Assembly (NCBI GenBank): GCA_000934385.1
Contig: KN880450.1
Location: 62,001-126,000, forward strand
Reading direction: 5' to 3'
Origin: Cylindrobasidium torrendii FP15055 ss-10
Taxonomy: Eukaryota; Basidiomycota; Agaricomycetes; Agaricales; Physalacriaceae
Length of the DNA: 64,000 bases
A program made the translations under genes and the position numbers. Of the stretch, positions 1 to 10,488 are shown in pieces. The notes beneath the pieces are model-generated. The model ran no database searches, was not told where the DNA came from, and saw only the letters and a program-made list of their open reading frames with translations. Every line of letters starts with the position of its first letter. Position 1 is the first letter of the stretch.

Positions 1-1481
1 GTTAAGGATCAGAGTCCCGCGCGTGAGTTTAGAGACCGGATAACGTCGTTGATGCAGGGAAACCCGTCCGAGAGAGCCAGACGGCGCCTTGGACGACGCT
101 GGAGCGCCAAAAGGTGGCAATATTGGGAGAGAGGTGACGGTAGAAAGCAGGAACAGCAGGCAACAGGCTGGCCAGTCGATCGGCAACCGGCGTTCAATTA
201 TTGATAACTCAATTCTGCTCCGTCCAATCTGGGTAGCCGGCATCTTGATTCCTTCTGCGGCGTTCGCTGGGATTGCTCCACATTCCTGGACCGCTCATAA
301 GCAAAGCATTCAACGATTTCGTTGTTTCCTTCCTAGCGGCACTCCAGGCTATTATCCAGGTCCAGAGAACGGGAAAGGGAAAGCATTCTCGGCTAGACCC
401 TGCCGCAGGGCACGTGCTATGTACCTCCGGCGTTCATCTTGTCGGCCGCTCGGTCAATAGTACGCCACATTTGGCAGCAAGAACACTCGCGTGGCCCCTG
501 ATGCGCGCGAGAATTGCGAATTTAATCAGCCTAGGATGCCGGTGGTCCCCTCTAACTTAACTGACTCCCCCCAAAGAAAGACAATAATCTTCAATAGCTG
601 GTCAACAACATGGTAAAAGAGGCGTTCTCCGTGTTCGTTGAAAGACCGGAAACCTCTCCGAATCGAGATGGTCTGTGAGTACTTACTTGGCACATGTCCC
701 TCCCCCGCTCGGTGAGTAGCCGGATTCCCAGCCTTGCCATTGCGATAACCAACAGCAGACCTCCTGCATTGTCAGTACCCTGATACCATCCCCAGTTCAT
801 TTCTGGGCTGAGTTTACATGGTACATATTGTCAAATAGCGGCTAAGCTTGCACCTTGAACGTGACTCGTTGTGTGCCACTCGTCACTGGTTACGCCCTGT
901 GTATGTACTACTAAGATCATGACACCGCCATATTCGTTCCGCGACTTTGTCGGACCCATTGCGACGTCTTTGGCACCATCAATTGCAACCTATCCTCGGC
1001 CCACATATTTCGGCCTCGGCCTCATCCGTCCAACTTGAACCAACCTCGCGGGCCTACATACCTGCTTCATCATATTTCTTAAAAATTGGAGAAAAACATA
1101 CTGGCAGTAGCTTAGTAGCCGAATTTATGTAGCTTTGGCATTTTGAAGGTCAAGTCAATATCGGAGGAGAACCTCGATATACGCACAAGGAGATACTCGA
1201 TAGTCATATACGGTAGAAAAGTGGCACTCAGGAGATGCCCTCAAGTATTATCCTTTCGTATAACTGCTCTATTAGTATCACTGCTCAAGCAGATGGCATA
1301 TGTTGCGACGACGCGAACAAAGTATTTCAGGATATTACCCACGTGATCGATCCCATCAACGCGATCGGATCAGAATCGACTAGAAGTGCATCGAAGTTAC
1401 ATCGAAGGGCATCATACTTCAGCTAGGTTCAGCACTTGTTGCTACTTACCTTTGTACTACCCACTGCACACTGCATTCGCC
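1..1481. other. Intergenic stretch, no gene recognised
   Basis: Only short open frames are present, none with a recognisable domain or a consistent chain of splice sites. The last part is the upstream region and 5' UTR of STI1. I see no transposon ends or RNA gene here. Confidence 0.5.
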
Positions 1482-3412
1482 ATGGCTGATGTGCGTTCCC
1501 TTTTTGAATAATTCGCCTGTATATCATCTCGATACTGAACAAACTACAGGCTCTAAAAGACCAAGGAAACAAGGCATTCGCCGCGAAAGACTACGACAAA
1601 GCTATCGAGCTTTTCACTCAGGGAATCGCCATCGATCCCAAAAACCACGTCCTTTACTCCAACCGTAGCGCATCCCACGCAGGGAAGAAAGACTGGGATG
1701 CCGCGCTGACGGACGCAGAACAGGCGCGTTAGACTTCCTCGAGTTACGATCGAGGCTCACTCTTCATACAGTGCGTTGCTGTGAACCCATCATGGTCGAA
1801 GGGATATGCTAGGAAGGGCGCTGCACTTCATGGTGCCAGGAGATACGACGATGCCATTGCTGCATACGAGGCCGGTCTGAAAGTTGAGGACAGCCCGGCG
1901 CTTAGGAAGGGCCTGAAGGAGGTGCAGGATGCCAAAGGTGCGTTTCAACTACCACCATAAGGTCTTGTTTGCTCAGCTTATATCTAGCTCACGACGCCGA
2001 GGACGACAACCTTGGCCTTGGAAAGATGTTCGCAGATCGCAATCTCCTCGCCAAACTGGCTGCCAACCCGCGCACTGCCAAACATCTTGCCGACCCTAGC
2101 TTTGCGCGCCAAATACAGATGATTCAGCAGAACCCGAAGCTTGCGAGTCAACTTCTCAGTGGCGGAGACCCCAGGATGATTGATGTTCTGGGCGCGCTCA
2201 TGGGCGTTGACATGCAGGGCTTCTCGCGTCCTGAGGGCTCTGATGATCTCCCCGAGGGCTACGCGAAGGCGGAGGAACCGGCGGCACCACCTCCAGCTCC
2301 GAAGAAGGCCAAGACACCCCCTCCTCCCGAGCCTGCAGCAGAGGATCAGGACATGGACGATGAGGATGCAAAGGCGCAAAAAGAGGCGACTGAGGCGAAG
2401 AAAATTGGCAGCGAGGCGTACAAGAAGCGTGATTTCGAAGCGGCGGCAGCAGCTTTCTCGAAGGCATGGGAGACATGGCCAAAGGACATAACCTTCCTGA
2501 CTAACCTGGCTGGTGCGTCTATAAATCAACTACTTTCATTCGTCGAAATCTCACGCCCTGCTAGCGGTTCAGTTCGAGCAGGGTGATTACGACACGGCCA
2601 TTGCGACCTGTGAGAAGGCTGTTGAAGAGGGTCGTGAGATGCGTGCCGACTACAAGCTCGTCGCGAAGGCTTATGGACGCATTGGCACATCCTACTCGCG
2701 CAAGGGCGACCTGGAGAGCGCGATCAAATTCTACCAGAAGTCTCTCACTGAACACCGCACTGCCGACGTCCTCAACAAGCTTCACGATGCTGAGAAGCAG
2801 AAAGCGGATGCGGACAGAAAGGCATACCTTGATCCAGAGAAGAGTGCCGAGGCGCGCGAGCAGGGCAATGTCTCCTTCAAAGCAGGCGACTTTGCCTCCG
2901 CTGTCAAGTCATACTCTGAGGCCATCAAGCGTGACCCCAGCGATGCCCGAGGATACAACAATCGTGCCGCCGCTTATCTCAAGCTCGTTGCCCTTCCTGA
3001 AGCGCTCAAGGACGTCAACGAGGCCATTAAGATTGACCCCGTCTTCGTGAAGGCCCACATCCGCAAAGCTCACATTCTCTTCACTATGCGCGACTACACC
3101 AAGGCTCTCGAAGCCATTCAAGAAGCCGCGGTGCACGATACGGACCGCAAGAACGCCAACGAGATTCAACAGCAGGAGAACAAAATCCAGCATGCTATAT
3201 ACTCTCAACGCGGGACGGAAACTCAAGAGGAGACACTCGAGCGTGCGATGCGCGATCCTGAAGTTGCACAAATCATGAACGATCCGATTATGCAGTCGAT
3301 TTTGGAGCAGGCGCAGGGCAACCCCCAGGCGTTGCAGGACCACATGAAGAACCCGATGATACGACAAAAGATTCAGAAGTTGGTCAACGCTGGTATTATC
3401 AGGACACGGTAA
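1482..3412 (+). CDS. STI1: Hsp90/Hsp70 co-chaperone Sti1 (Hop)
   Basis: This cytosolic adaptor bridges Hsp70 and Hsp90 during client folding. Spliced length is 573 aa, normal for the family. Introns are 1491-1549, 1724-1771, 1938-1987 and 2513-2564. The first exon encodes only Met-Ala-Asp. Domain order is TPR1 (ALKDQGNKAFAAKDYDKAI), DP1 with its NPKLASQLL-type repeat, an acidic/proline linker, TPR2A, TPR2B (AREQGNVSFKAGDFASAVK) and DP2 ending in ...AGIIRTR. The DP2 motif DPEVAQIMNDPIMQSIL is clear. The second intron has a GC donor (CAG/GCGCGT) instead of GT; this junction is forced by the conserved sequence DAEQ-C-VAVNPSWSKGY. Identification is secure. Confidence 0.97.
1724..1771 (+). other. 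GC-AG intron inside STI1
   Basis: The intron begins GCGCGT and ends in ACAG (48 nt). No GT donor nearby keeps the frame with an intron of normal length. The only alternative, GT at 1728 with the acceptor at 1754, would be under 30 nt. Apart from the C at position 2 the donor matches the GTGCGT pattern frequent in this window. Confidence 0.75.
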
Positions 3413-4705
3413 GGGCGGACGATGTGAAGTAATGTAGGGCTATATCGCAAGCTTGTAAACTTTTGTATTCATATCTTTCTTAAACTCGTCAGAATATGTT
3501 GCCACCAGATGATGGGCTTACTTGTGTCGATGTGAAGATCTATCATGCATTGCTTGAGAGCGACATCAGAATTGGCGAACGTCACGCAAGGATACAACGA
3601 GGCTGAAGCGCTCATTGGCATGGACGAATGGAACGAGATACCAGTCCGGGCTTCTCGCGACAGGTTAAAGAATTCTATAGCAAATCAGTTTCCTGTGCAC
3701 TTGAACAGGCAAGGCTGAGGCAAGGTAAACAGTCGAGCGTTGAATGGTGTCGGCATTGAGAGACTTCTTGATTGTTTCCTTGGGAAGCCGGTATAGAGGT
3801 TAATTCTTGATGGTGTGAAAAGCTCTTCCAAGAGAACTAGGATTCCAGTTTTCCGAGCTTCGGCGCGTCAGCTGTTTGGTAGACGCGCATCCACGAACGC
3901 ACAGAAGGTCGCCAGTCGTCAGACATACGCATCCGCAACTTCGAGGGATAACGCTGGCATGCGCATGCGAAAGACCAGTTGTTCTTCTATCGGCAATTTC
4001 CGTTCTTGAGTGAAGGCATCGTATTCTTACAGTGCGAACGGACGGGTGCATCGGTTCGAAAGCATTGCTGTTCAGCCGGTAAGAATGTTTGAGTTTGAGC
4101 AGGGAAAAGTTGAGTGACCCAATTTCACTATTGGAGTGAATTCAATTCGCATGAGCGACCGCCAGAAACCTAGAATTACAGTATAGACTCAGAGATTCAA
4201 TGTTTGGGTTCGGGGCGTCGACCGCTTACTGGTCACTACTGGTACTTACTGTAGTCTAGAGTCCGACCGGCGCGACGTCTAGCCCCAATACCCGGACGCG
4301 GAGACAGGGATCATAGGAATTTGGCGGCGATGTGATGTGGACACCGCGTCGGGGGCACGTTGAAGATATCCAGATGTATGCAGATCCTTGTCACTTCCCG
4401 TGTTGTCGTTTGAACGTGGGCGGATGGAACGTGCCAATGGTCCGGGTTTGAGCGTGGGAACATCTATGAGTGAAGCAATATGTTCTCAGCACGCCGCTTT
4501 GTACTGTATACAACTCAGGCTATGGATGGAACGTTGGAATCCTCCATTTCAAAGGAATTTGAGCTTTGAAATTGAGCACGCGGGCAAGGGCAAGTGGACA
4601 CTGTAGACTGCAAGTAAGTGATAAGTAGGCTATGTGACGAGCGTGACCAAACATGACAAATATATTGATCCAGGAAATATCTTGGAAATGGCTTGAACTC
4701 TAACT
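3413..4705. other. Intergenic stretch, no gene recognised
   Basis: The 3' flank of STI1 and the upstream region of the cyclin gene. The short open frames here (up to about 80 aa) have no recognisable content or splicing pattern. Confidence 0.5.
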
Positions 4706-5708
4706 ATGCTTGCACTCGCTGTACATCCTGACATACATCACCCCCACTCGACGGCATCGCGCCCGTCTAGACATCACGTTCCGTCGCGGTCACAATCATC
4801 CTCTTCCTCGGCGTCTGTTTCCACGACGTCCGCCTCGGCGTCTTCGTCCCGCATACATCAGCCGCCTCCTATATCCCGCCGAGCGCCTTCGCCATCTCCA
4901 CCTCGGCTACGACCGCCACTCGACCCTCCATCCCTGGATATTCATAGCTACCCGTCAACGGAGTTGCTCCGGCTGCTCGCGGCGTTGTTGACGCAGATTG
5001 CCTCCACCAATGATGCCCTCAAAGAGTCCGCGGCCAAGTCCACTTCAATTCGAACACAGTTCCCTCCAGACCTCTTCAACGCATCCAGGGCGTCTCTTGC
5101 AAATCCTGCCTCTACTCTCACTTTCCACGCGCGCAACATACCCACCATCACGCTCGAGGCATATCTCCTTCGGATTCTCAAGTACTGTCCTACCACAAAT
5201 GAGGTCTTCTTGTCGTTGCTCGTCTATTTCGACAGGATGAGCAAAATCACTGCGCGCGCCTTCGTAATCGACTCGTACAACATTCACCGCCTCGTGATAG
5301 CCGGTGTTACAGTGGCGAGCAAGTTCTTCAGTGACGTGTTTTACACCAATTCACGATACGCCAAGGTGCGTTACCATTCGTCTTCGACGACACACATTCT
5401 CATCGATATCTCAGGTTGGCGGACTGCCTCAGGCTGAACTCAACCAACTTGAGATTCAGTTTCTGCTGCTGAACGATTTCCGGTTGGTGATACCCCGTGA
5501 AGAGATGCAGCGATATGCAGAGCAGTTGCTGGTCTTCTCTACCACCGGAACGTTCGACTCGGAGGATGATACGGAGACAGAGGGCGGTTGGACGAGCACC
5601 GACGACGAGCCGACAATACGGCCCCCGCGATCCGAAGATTCCTGCAGCATTGCTTCAGAAGACTCTTTTAGCATGCCGCCAACCCCAAGAGAAGAAAGAA
5701 CGCCTTGA
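4706..5708 (+). CDS. Pho80/PCL-type cyclin
   Basis: A 317-aa protein with one intron (5366-5414, GTGCGT donor). The first ~75 residues are a Ser/Pro-rich disordered leader. The cyclin box follows, with the Pho80-family signature FHARNIPTITLEAYLLRIL, then LLVYFDRM, then NIHRLVIAGVTVASKFFSD, and after the intron VGGLPQAELNQLEIQFLLL and the NDFRL motif. This family activates a Pho85-type cyclin-dependent kinase in phosphate and nutrient signalling. The acidic C-terminal tail (EDDTETEGG) is Ser/Pro rich. The family call is firm, but which PCL/Pho80 paralogue this is cannot be decided from sequence alone. Confidence 0.92.
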
Positions 5709-6499
5709 AGGCGGATTGCTTGCAGATGGTCGTTGGTTGTTGTCCGCCGTGCTTTGGTATTCCATTACATTACATCTCCCTGCTGTAGACCCCACCCATT
5801 GTCACTGTTTATGGATTGTACACAATACGCATATATATACCTAAAAATGCTCCGTCATATGGCACGCAACCACCAGAATATTACAAGTATTGCCAGTTGG
5901 CCGACTAAAATACAAATTAGACATCCAGACCTTAGGCCAGTGAACATGGCGTTTTTCAGACATAGTTCGCCAGGTTACTCAAAGCTCTGAATTATGATGG
6001 CGCGTGAGCACAGAAGATTTGGCATGCGCTATTTATCTCTTCCCTCGTGCCCATGATACCTACATCAAAGTAGTACATGTTCCTTGCCTTCTGCGACAAT
6101 TGACTTTTGCGTGCTTCCCCTTCCTTACTATGACGCCTGAGACCATTGGCAATGAAGCATTTGGACATATGGTCGACAACAAACACGCCCTGTGACGAAA
6201 CACAATGGGAGACTACAATGGTACTGGCTACTATCTCCCTGCAGGATGGCGAATGGCGCAGAAGGGGAATACATATATGGCCCAAAGGAAGCGGTACGGT
6301 ATACACTACGGTGATTATCTGCTGCTAGCCGAGGATATAACTACATACAAAAATGTTCTTTACAAATGCATGGGTGTATGGGGATGATATAAGTGTCTGA
6401 TGAGTTAGGAAAACGACCCAAATAATGAGTGGACAGTATGCTGCCAATGCCATCGCCGGAGCATCCGAATACGTATGGATTTATCATATGCCATTGTCT
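5709..6499. other. Convergent intergenic region
   Basis: Lies between the 3' ends of the cyclin and the MDR gene. Contains only short unsupported open frames. Confidence 0.5.
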
Positions 6500-8916
6500 T
6501 CACGACACAACCTTGACCACTGCCGTTCCTCCATGCTCTAGCAGCGGGCCTGAAAACACGTTCGGGGCGCGCTCGAAAGGCACAATCCTCTCTGCCTCGA
6601 GCGCCCTTGGAATGACTCCCAGCCTTAGAACGGCGCCGAGAGTATTGCCCACGTCCTCGCCCTCCCAATCAACATCCTGGGCAATGCTCACCCATGCGTA
6701 CCCCACCTTCACGCCCTCCTGGTTGTGTGTATTCTTTAGTGCCCGTATTCCTGCGCGGAAGTTTGCCGTAGCGCTCGGTACAGTCTTTTCGGGAGCGTCC
6801 CCGACGAGCGTCGTGAATTGTCCTCGAGTGCCCTTCTTCCCTCCGCCGATTAGCTTTTGCGACGCTTCCCAGATCTCTTTGCCACCTATTGTGTCCAGGA
6901 TAGCGTCAAAGGCGTCTCCGTCTCCCGCTAAGCGCTCGAGCACTCGAAGTGCGGCTCCAGGGCCATCTCCATCATCGAATACCACTTCCTCACCACCCCA
7001 TTGCCTGACCCGCTCTTCAACTTCACGCATATATGTGTCTTCATCGAAAACATCGAGCATGGGCGCATGAACGGAAACTCTCCAGCCGCGGCCTGTAAGC
7101 ATCTGCACGGCTATCGCACCTATACCCTCGTGCCCGTTCAAAATAAGTGCTCGTCGAGCCATCCCAGGGTCGTGGTCGTTCCCAAATCGACTCATCGTCC
7201 CATCTGGTAAAGGTACCACAGAATCTGCGCCAAATGCGACAACAAATGTCCGAACGGCGCGATATGCTGCGACTCCGCACAACGGCAGGAGCGCTAGTGT
7301 CTCGAGAGGTATGCTGTTCTCCTGTGTAGGTGGTGGAACGCGATGTACCCTGTGTCGGTCGGCAACGATGAATTCTTGCAGCGCGCCGGACTGTTTCTGT
7401 CAGTAAGATATCTGCAAAAAGAGACATGCACATACTTTGCGAACGTCGAGCAAGCCAATCACCCAGTCTCCTTTGCGTATGACCTCATCCTTCACCTCCC
7501 ATCCGCATTCCAAGACGCGACCAGCAAAGCTCCTTCCGGGAACAAAGCCAGTCGATTCTTGCGCTGCTCTCCGTACGTCGGTGCCATCGACGCCAGCAGC
7601 CCAAACTTGCACGAGGACTCCTCCCGATGGAATGGACGAAGGTGGTGCGCGATAGCTCGTAAATCCTAGAGTGTCCTTCGTCCGACTAGACCGTCGGCTA
7701 AAAAAGTGTTTGCTTGCGCCCAGTCCGCGTACAATCTCCACGCTGGCCATCGTTGTCTGTGCAATCCCACTTTTGGTCAAATCCACTGCGTCACCACTCC
7801 CAAAGCCAAGAAGGCGGCTGCCGTGCCCATGATCACTTGCAGTCGGCCGAGCAAAGGCTGGAGGAGGCGCTCTTGGCAACGTCAGGGATGTGTACCCTGG
7901 GGTACCGGCCGAGGGTATTGACGGGTGGTATGGCGCGGAAGTCGGTAATGAGCTGATATCGTAAGCTGCGGAACTGGCTAAAGGCGCGCTTTGCTGTCGC
8001 ATATGCCCATATGCCGAAGAACGAGCTGAAGTTGGTGGTGAAGAGGGGAACCTTGGGCGGGGTGGGCGGTAATAATTGGAATTTCTGTTATTTTCCATAG
8101 CCATCATGGCGTTCATGCTCATCGTTATACTCGGCACTGGTCGGTCCAACTTTCGCGAGCGTGAAGGAGGAGGTGATGATGCTCGAGAGACTGGTGGTGT
8201 ACGCTTGCTGGTCGAGCTCGATGGCATCGTGCGGGCGCTGGGCGTCCGTGTGGGTCGCGCTGGTGTATGCGAGCCTCGCACAGTGTTCTGGCGCGATGGA
8301 ACTGTTTGTGGTTGGGTATCCACATGGTGTTTCGGCGAAGGCGACCCACGCCTGGTATGCCCACCTGCCTCAGATGAGACAGGCGAAGTTATTGCTGTGG
8401 ACGGAGTGGATTCGGAAGAGAATATAGAATGGGTGTCGATTGAGATGGATGAGACGGACGCTGAACTTGTGTCCCAGTTCTCAACCTTGTCGGCAGACGG
8501 TGTCATGACTTGATACGAGATTTCGGTAGTAGGTGCCATGGATACTCGTGGGGAAGAGCTTGGTGTGTAGAAGGCGTCGGTTGCGCTGCTATCGTCACTC
8601 TCCTCTTCGTCTGGCAGAAGTATCGATGGTGGTGGGCGGGACACAGGCTGAGAAGTCGAAGCGTGCGGCCCTTCGCACTGGTCTACCTTCATTGAAGTTT
8701 AAACGTCATTCTCTGGGATAGGCAAAATTTGCATACCGTTGGCTCGTCATCGTCTGGAGTAGGGGCACGAGTAGTTTCCCCGCTCTGAATGTTATCGTTT
8801 TCGGCAGCCAAACGTATTAGATGTGCCTTGCTGGAGTAGTAATGCTTTTCTGGGCCTCGTGCGTAGGATTGCGATGGTTGGCCTAGAAGCGTTTGTAGGA
8901 TCGTAGGTTTGGCCAT
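6500..8916 (-). CDS. MDR-superfamily oxidoreductase with long disordered N-terminus
   Basis: The spliced product is 773 aa with introns at 8687-8736 and about 7391-7435 (an acceptor 6 nt away is also possible). Residues 1 to about 380 are Ser/Pro/Thr-rich and look disordered. The C-terminal ~390 residues have the medium-chain dehydrogenase fold: a GroES-like part (GGVLVQVWAAGVDGTDV, FVPGRSFAGRVLECG, KGDWVIGLLD) and a Rossmann part (ALILNGHEGIGAIAVQML, then AFDAILDTIGG). The zinc-binding Cys/His residues of true alcohol dehydrogenases are not visible, so it resembles zinc-free quinone oxidoreductases or the yeast Ast1-type subgroup. Substrate unknown. The start at 8916 is the first ATG of the exon, but the frame stays open upstream (see findings). 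Confidence 0.8.
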
Positions 8917-9345
8917 CAAGATGAAAGCAGGTGGGAAAGATGGGAAAAGGGGGCACGCATGAGCAATAGCACGCTAAATGCTGTGTTTGTGGTTGTCGCC
9001 AAACGTGAACCCGAGCAGGGGTACCGGGTTGGAGAAATTACCATGACCGCATGATCGGAGGCAATACCCGCCTCGGCCATCTCGGAGAGCAAATTCCTGT
9101 TCAAATAGTCCTTCAAGTTAAGCACTTTCAAGCTTCAAGAGTAAGTAGAGAAATCGTTAGAATACGGGAGACAGTGTCCTTGATGCCGGAACTGAGTCCC
9201 AAAGCTCCCAAGGTGAGCTTTTGCTCACACTAGTGCGATAACTTTCTGGTAATAAGTACATCCCTCTACATATTGAAAGTGGGCTCAATGATATCCAGGA
9301 TAATTTAAGGCGCATGACACCAGTATTCACTACATACTTCTGCTG
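8917..9345. other. Intergenic, possible 5' exon of the MDR gene
   Basis: Between the 3' end of ESF2 and the MDR start, both on the minus strand. A minus-strand open stretch around 9045-9131 reads KDYLNRNLLSEMAEAG and is followed by a GTAATT donor, so an unannotated upstream exon is possible. No start codon context confirms it. Confidence 0.3.
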
Positions 9346-10224
9346 TTAGAATATGTTGCTCAGTACCTTATTCATATCACCAGACGGATCTGAAGAAACT
9401 TTCAGCTTTTTACGAGGTACTGCCTCGGTGTCGTCCTTGCGCTTGCGCGGCCGTTCCTTCAACTCCATCTCTTCGCCCTTCTCGCGTTTCTTGTCCGTCC
9501 GTTTTTGGAGTACACGCGCAAGCTCAACATTCTTGAGGTAGTCGCGTTGTTCGGTGCGCGAGTCTGCGAGTTCGGTCCGTAGCTTCGCGGCATGAACGGC
9601 GGCTTCATGCGCTGGTACTTTGTGTTAGACGGAGTTTGAGGTATCAACTGCAGTGTGACGCACCAACTTGCTCTGTGAGCATATTCCACTTGAACTTCGG
9701 GAGATATTTCATCGTCCAGATATCATCGTGCCATCGAGTGCCCTTCTTCCCTCCAATGGTTTGAGCATTCAACATCTCAGCGACACTGCGAGCAACTTTC
9801 TTGTCCTTGAACTCCACCCAGCCCTCCGTATAATGTGGCTTCTTGGTGGAAGTATATTTTCTTCGTAGATATGCTCGCTTGGCATCTTGCAATGGTGTGA
9901 GACGGGCATGCAAATGAAACGGTGCTACAGACCTTCTTGCTGTAAGTAAACCCTACCAATCTCTCCATACCCACTGAGAAGATGGCGCACTTTGGTAGGG
10001 CGCATCCCTGGAGGTATCCGTGAGATATAAACCACTCCAGCTCGGTCCTGTTCCGCTTTGAAGGAGGCCAATGCTTCTTTAGTTAACGGTTTGACGATTT
10101 GAGATGGGCCAGCAAAGCCATCGGCGAGCATCCCCTCAGGGAGTTCATCTTCTAGTTGACTTTGTCCCTCGACATCGTCGAATTCTTCTTCGCTGCCGCT
10201 ATAGCGTTCATCGTCGGAAGCCAT
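9346..10224 (-). CDS. ESF2: Pre-rRNA processing factor Esf2/ABT1
   Basis: A 259-aa nucleolar RNA-binding protein of the small-subunit processome. In yeast, Esf2 stimulates the helicase Dbp8 and is needed for 18S rRNA maturation. Introns are 9886-9932 and 9612-9663. An acidic N-terminus ([17 protein letters not shown]) precedes the RRM, whose first strand is [19 protein letters not shown]. The family hallmark [19 protein letters not shown] follows, then [13 protein letters not shown] and the C-terminal [19 protein letters not shown] helix and a Lys/Arg-rich tail. The ATG at 10224 matches family starts. It is divergent from ARS2 with 264 bp between the two start codons. Confidence 0.95.
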
Positions 10225-10488
10225 TCTTACTAGCAACACGTGGTTGATAAATTTTGATCTCATTTCAGACTCCGCAGGCCGTTCCGGCGCTCGCGTGGCC
10301 TGACAACTTGCTCAGAACAGGCGCGCGCAAAGCTCAAAGCAACGACTGCCCACGCTTGCTTCGCCGACGAAGAGGTCTGTGCTTCGCCATGCTCGACCTT
10401 CCCTGTCTGCGACCCTGGCCGTCTCTTCACATCTTCTCTCTTCTCTTTCGTAACGCAGAACTTGTTCTCATATCATCTTCTCTCAAAG
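10225..10488. promoter_or_regulatory. Shared ESF2/ARS2 divergent promoter region
   Basis: 264 bp separate the two start codons, so both promoters and 5' UTRs must lie here. Pyrimidine-rich runs precede the ARS2 start. No specific factor site is claimed. Confidence 0.6.

Noticed and set aside
1984..2529. Minus-strand frame of 181 codons over STI1
   Set aside because: Antisense shadow of STI1 exons; Leu/Arg-rich composition without motifs.
6429..7070. Plus-strand open frame of 213 codons across the MDR gene
   Set aside because: It is the antisense shadow of the MDR exon, which has clear Rossmann-fold motifs on the minus strand.
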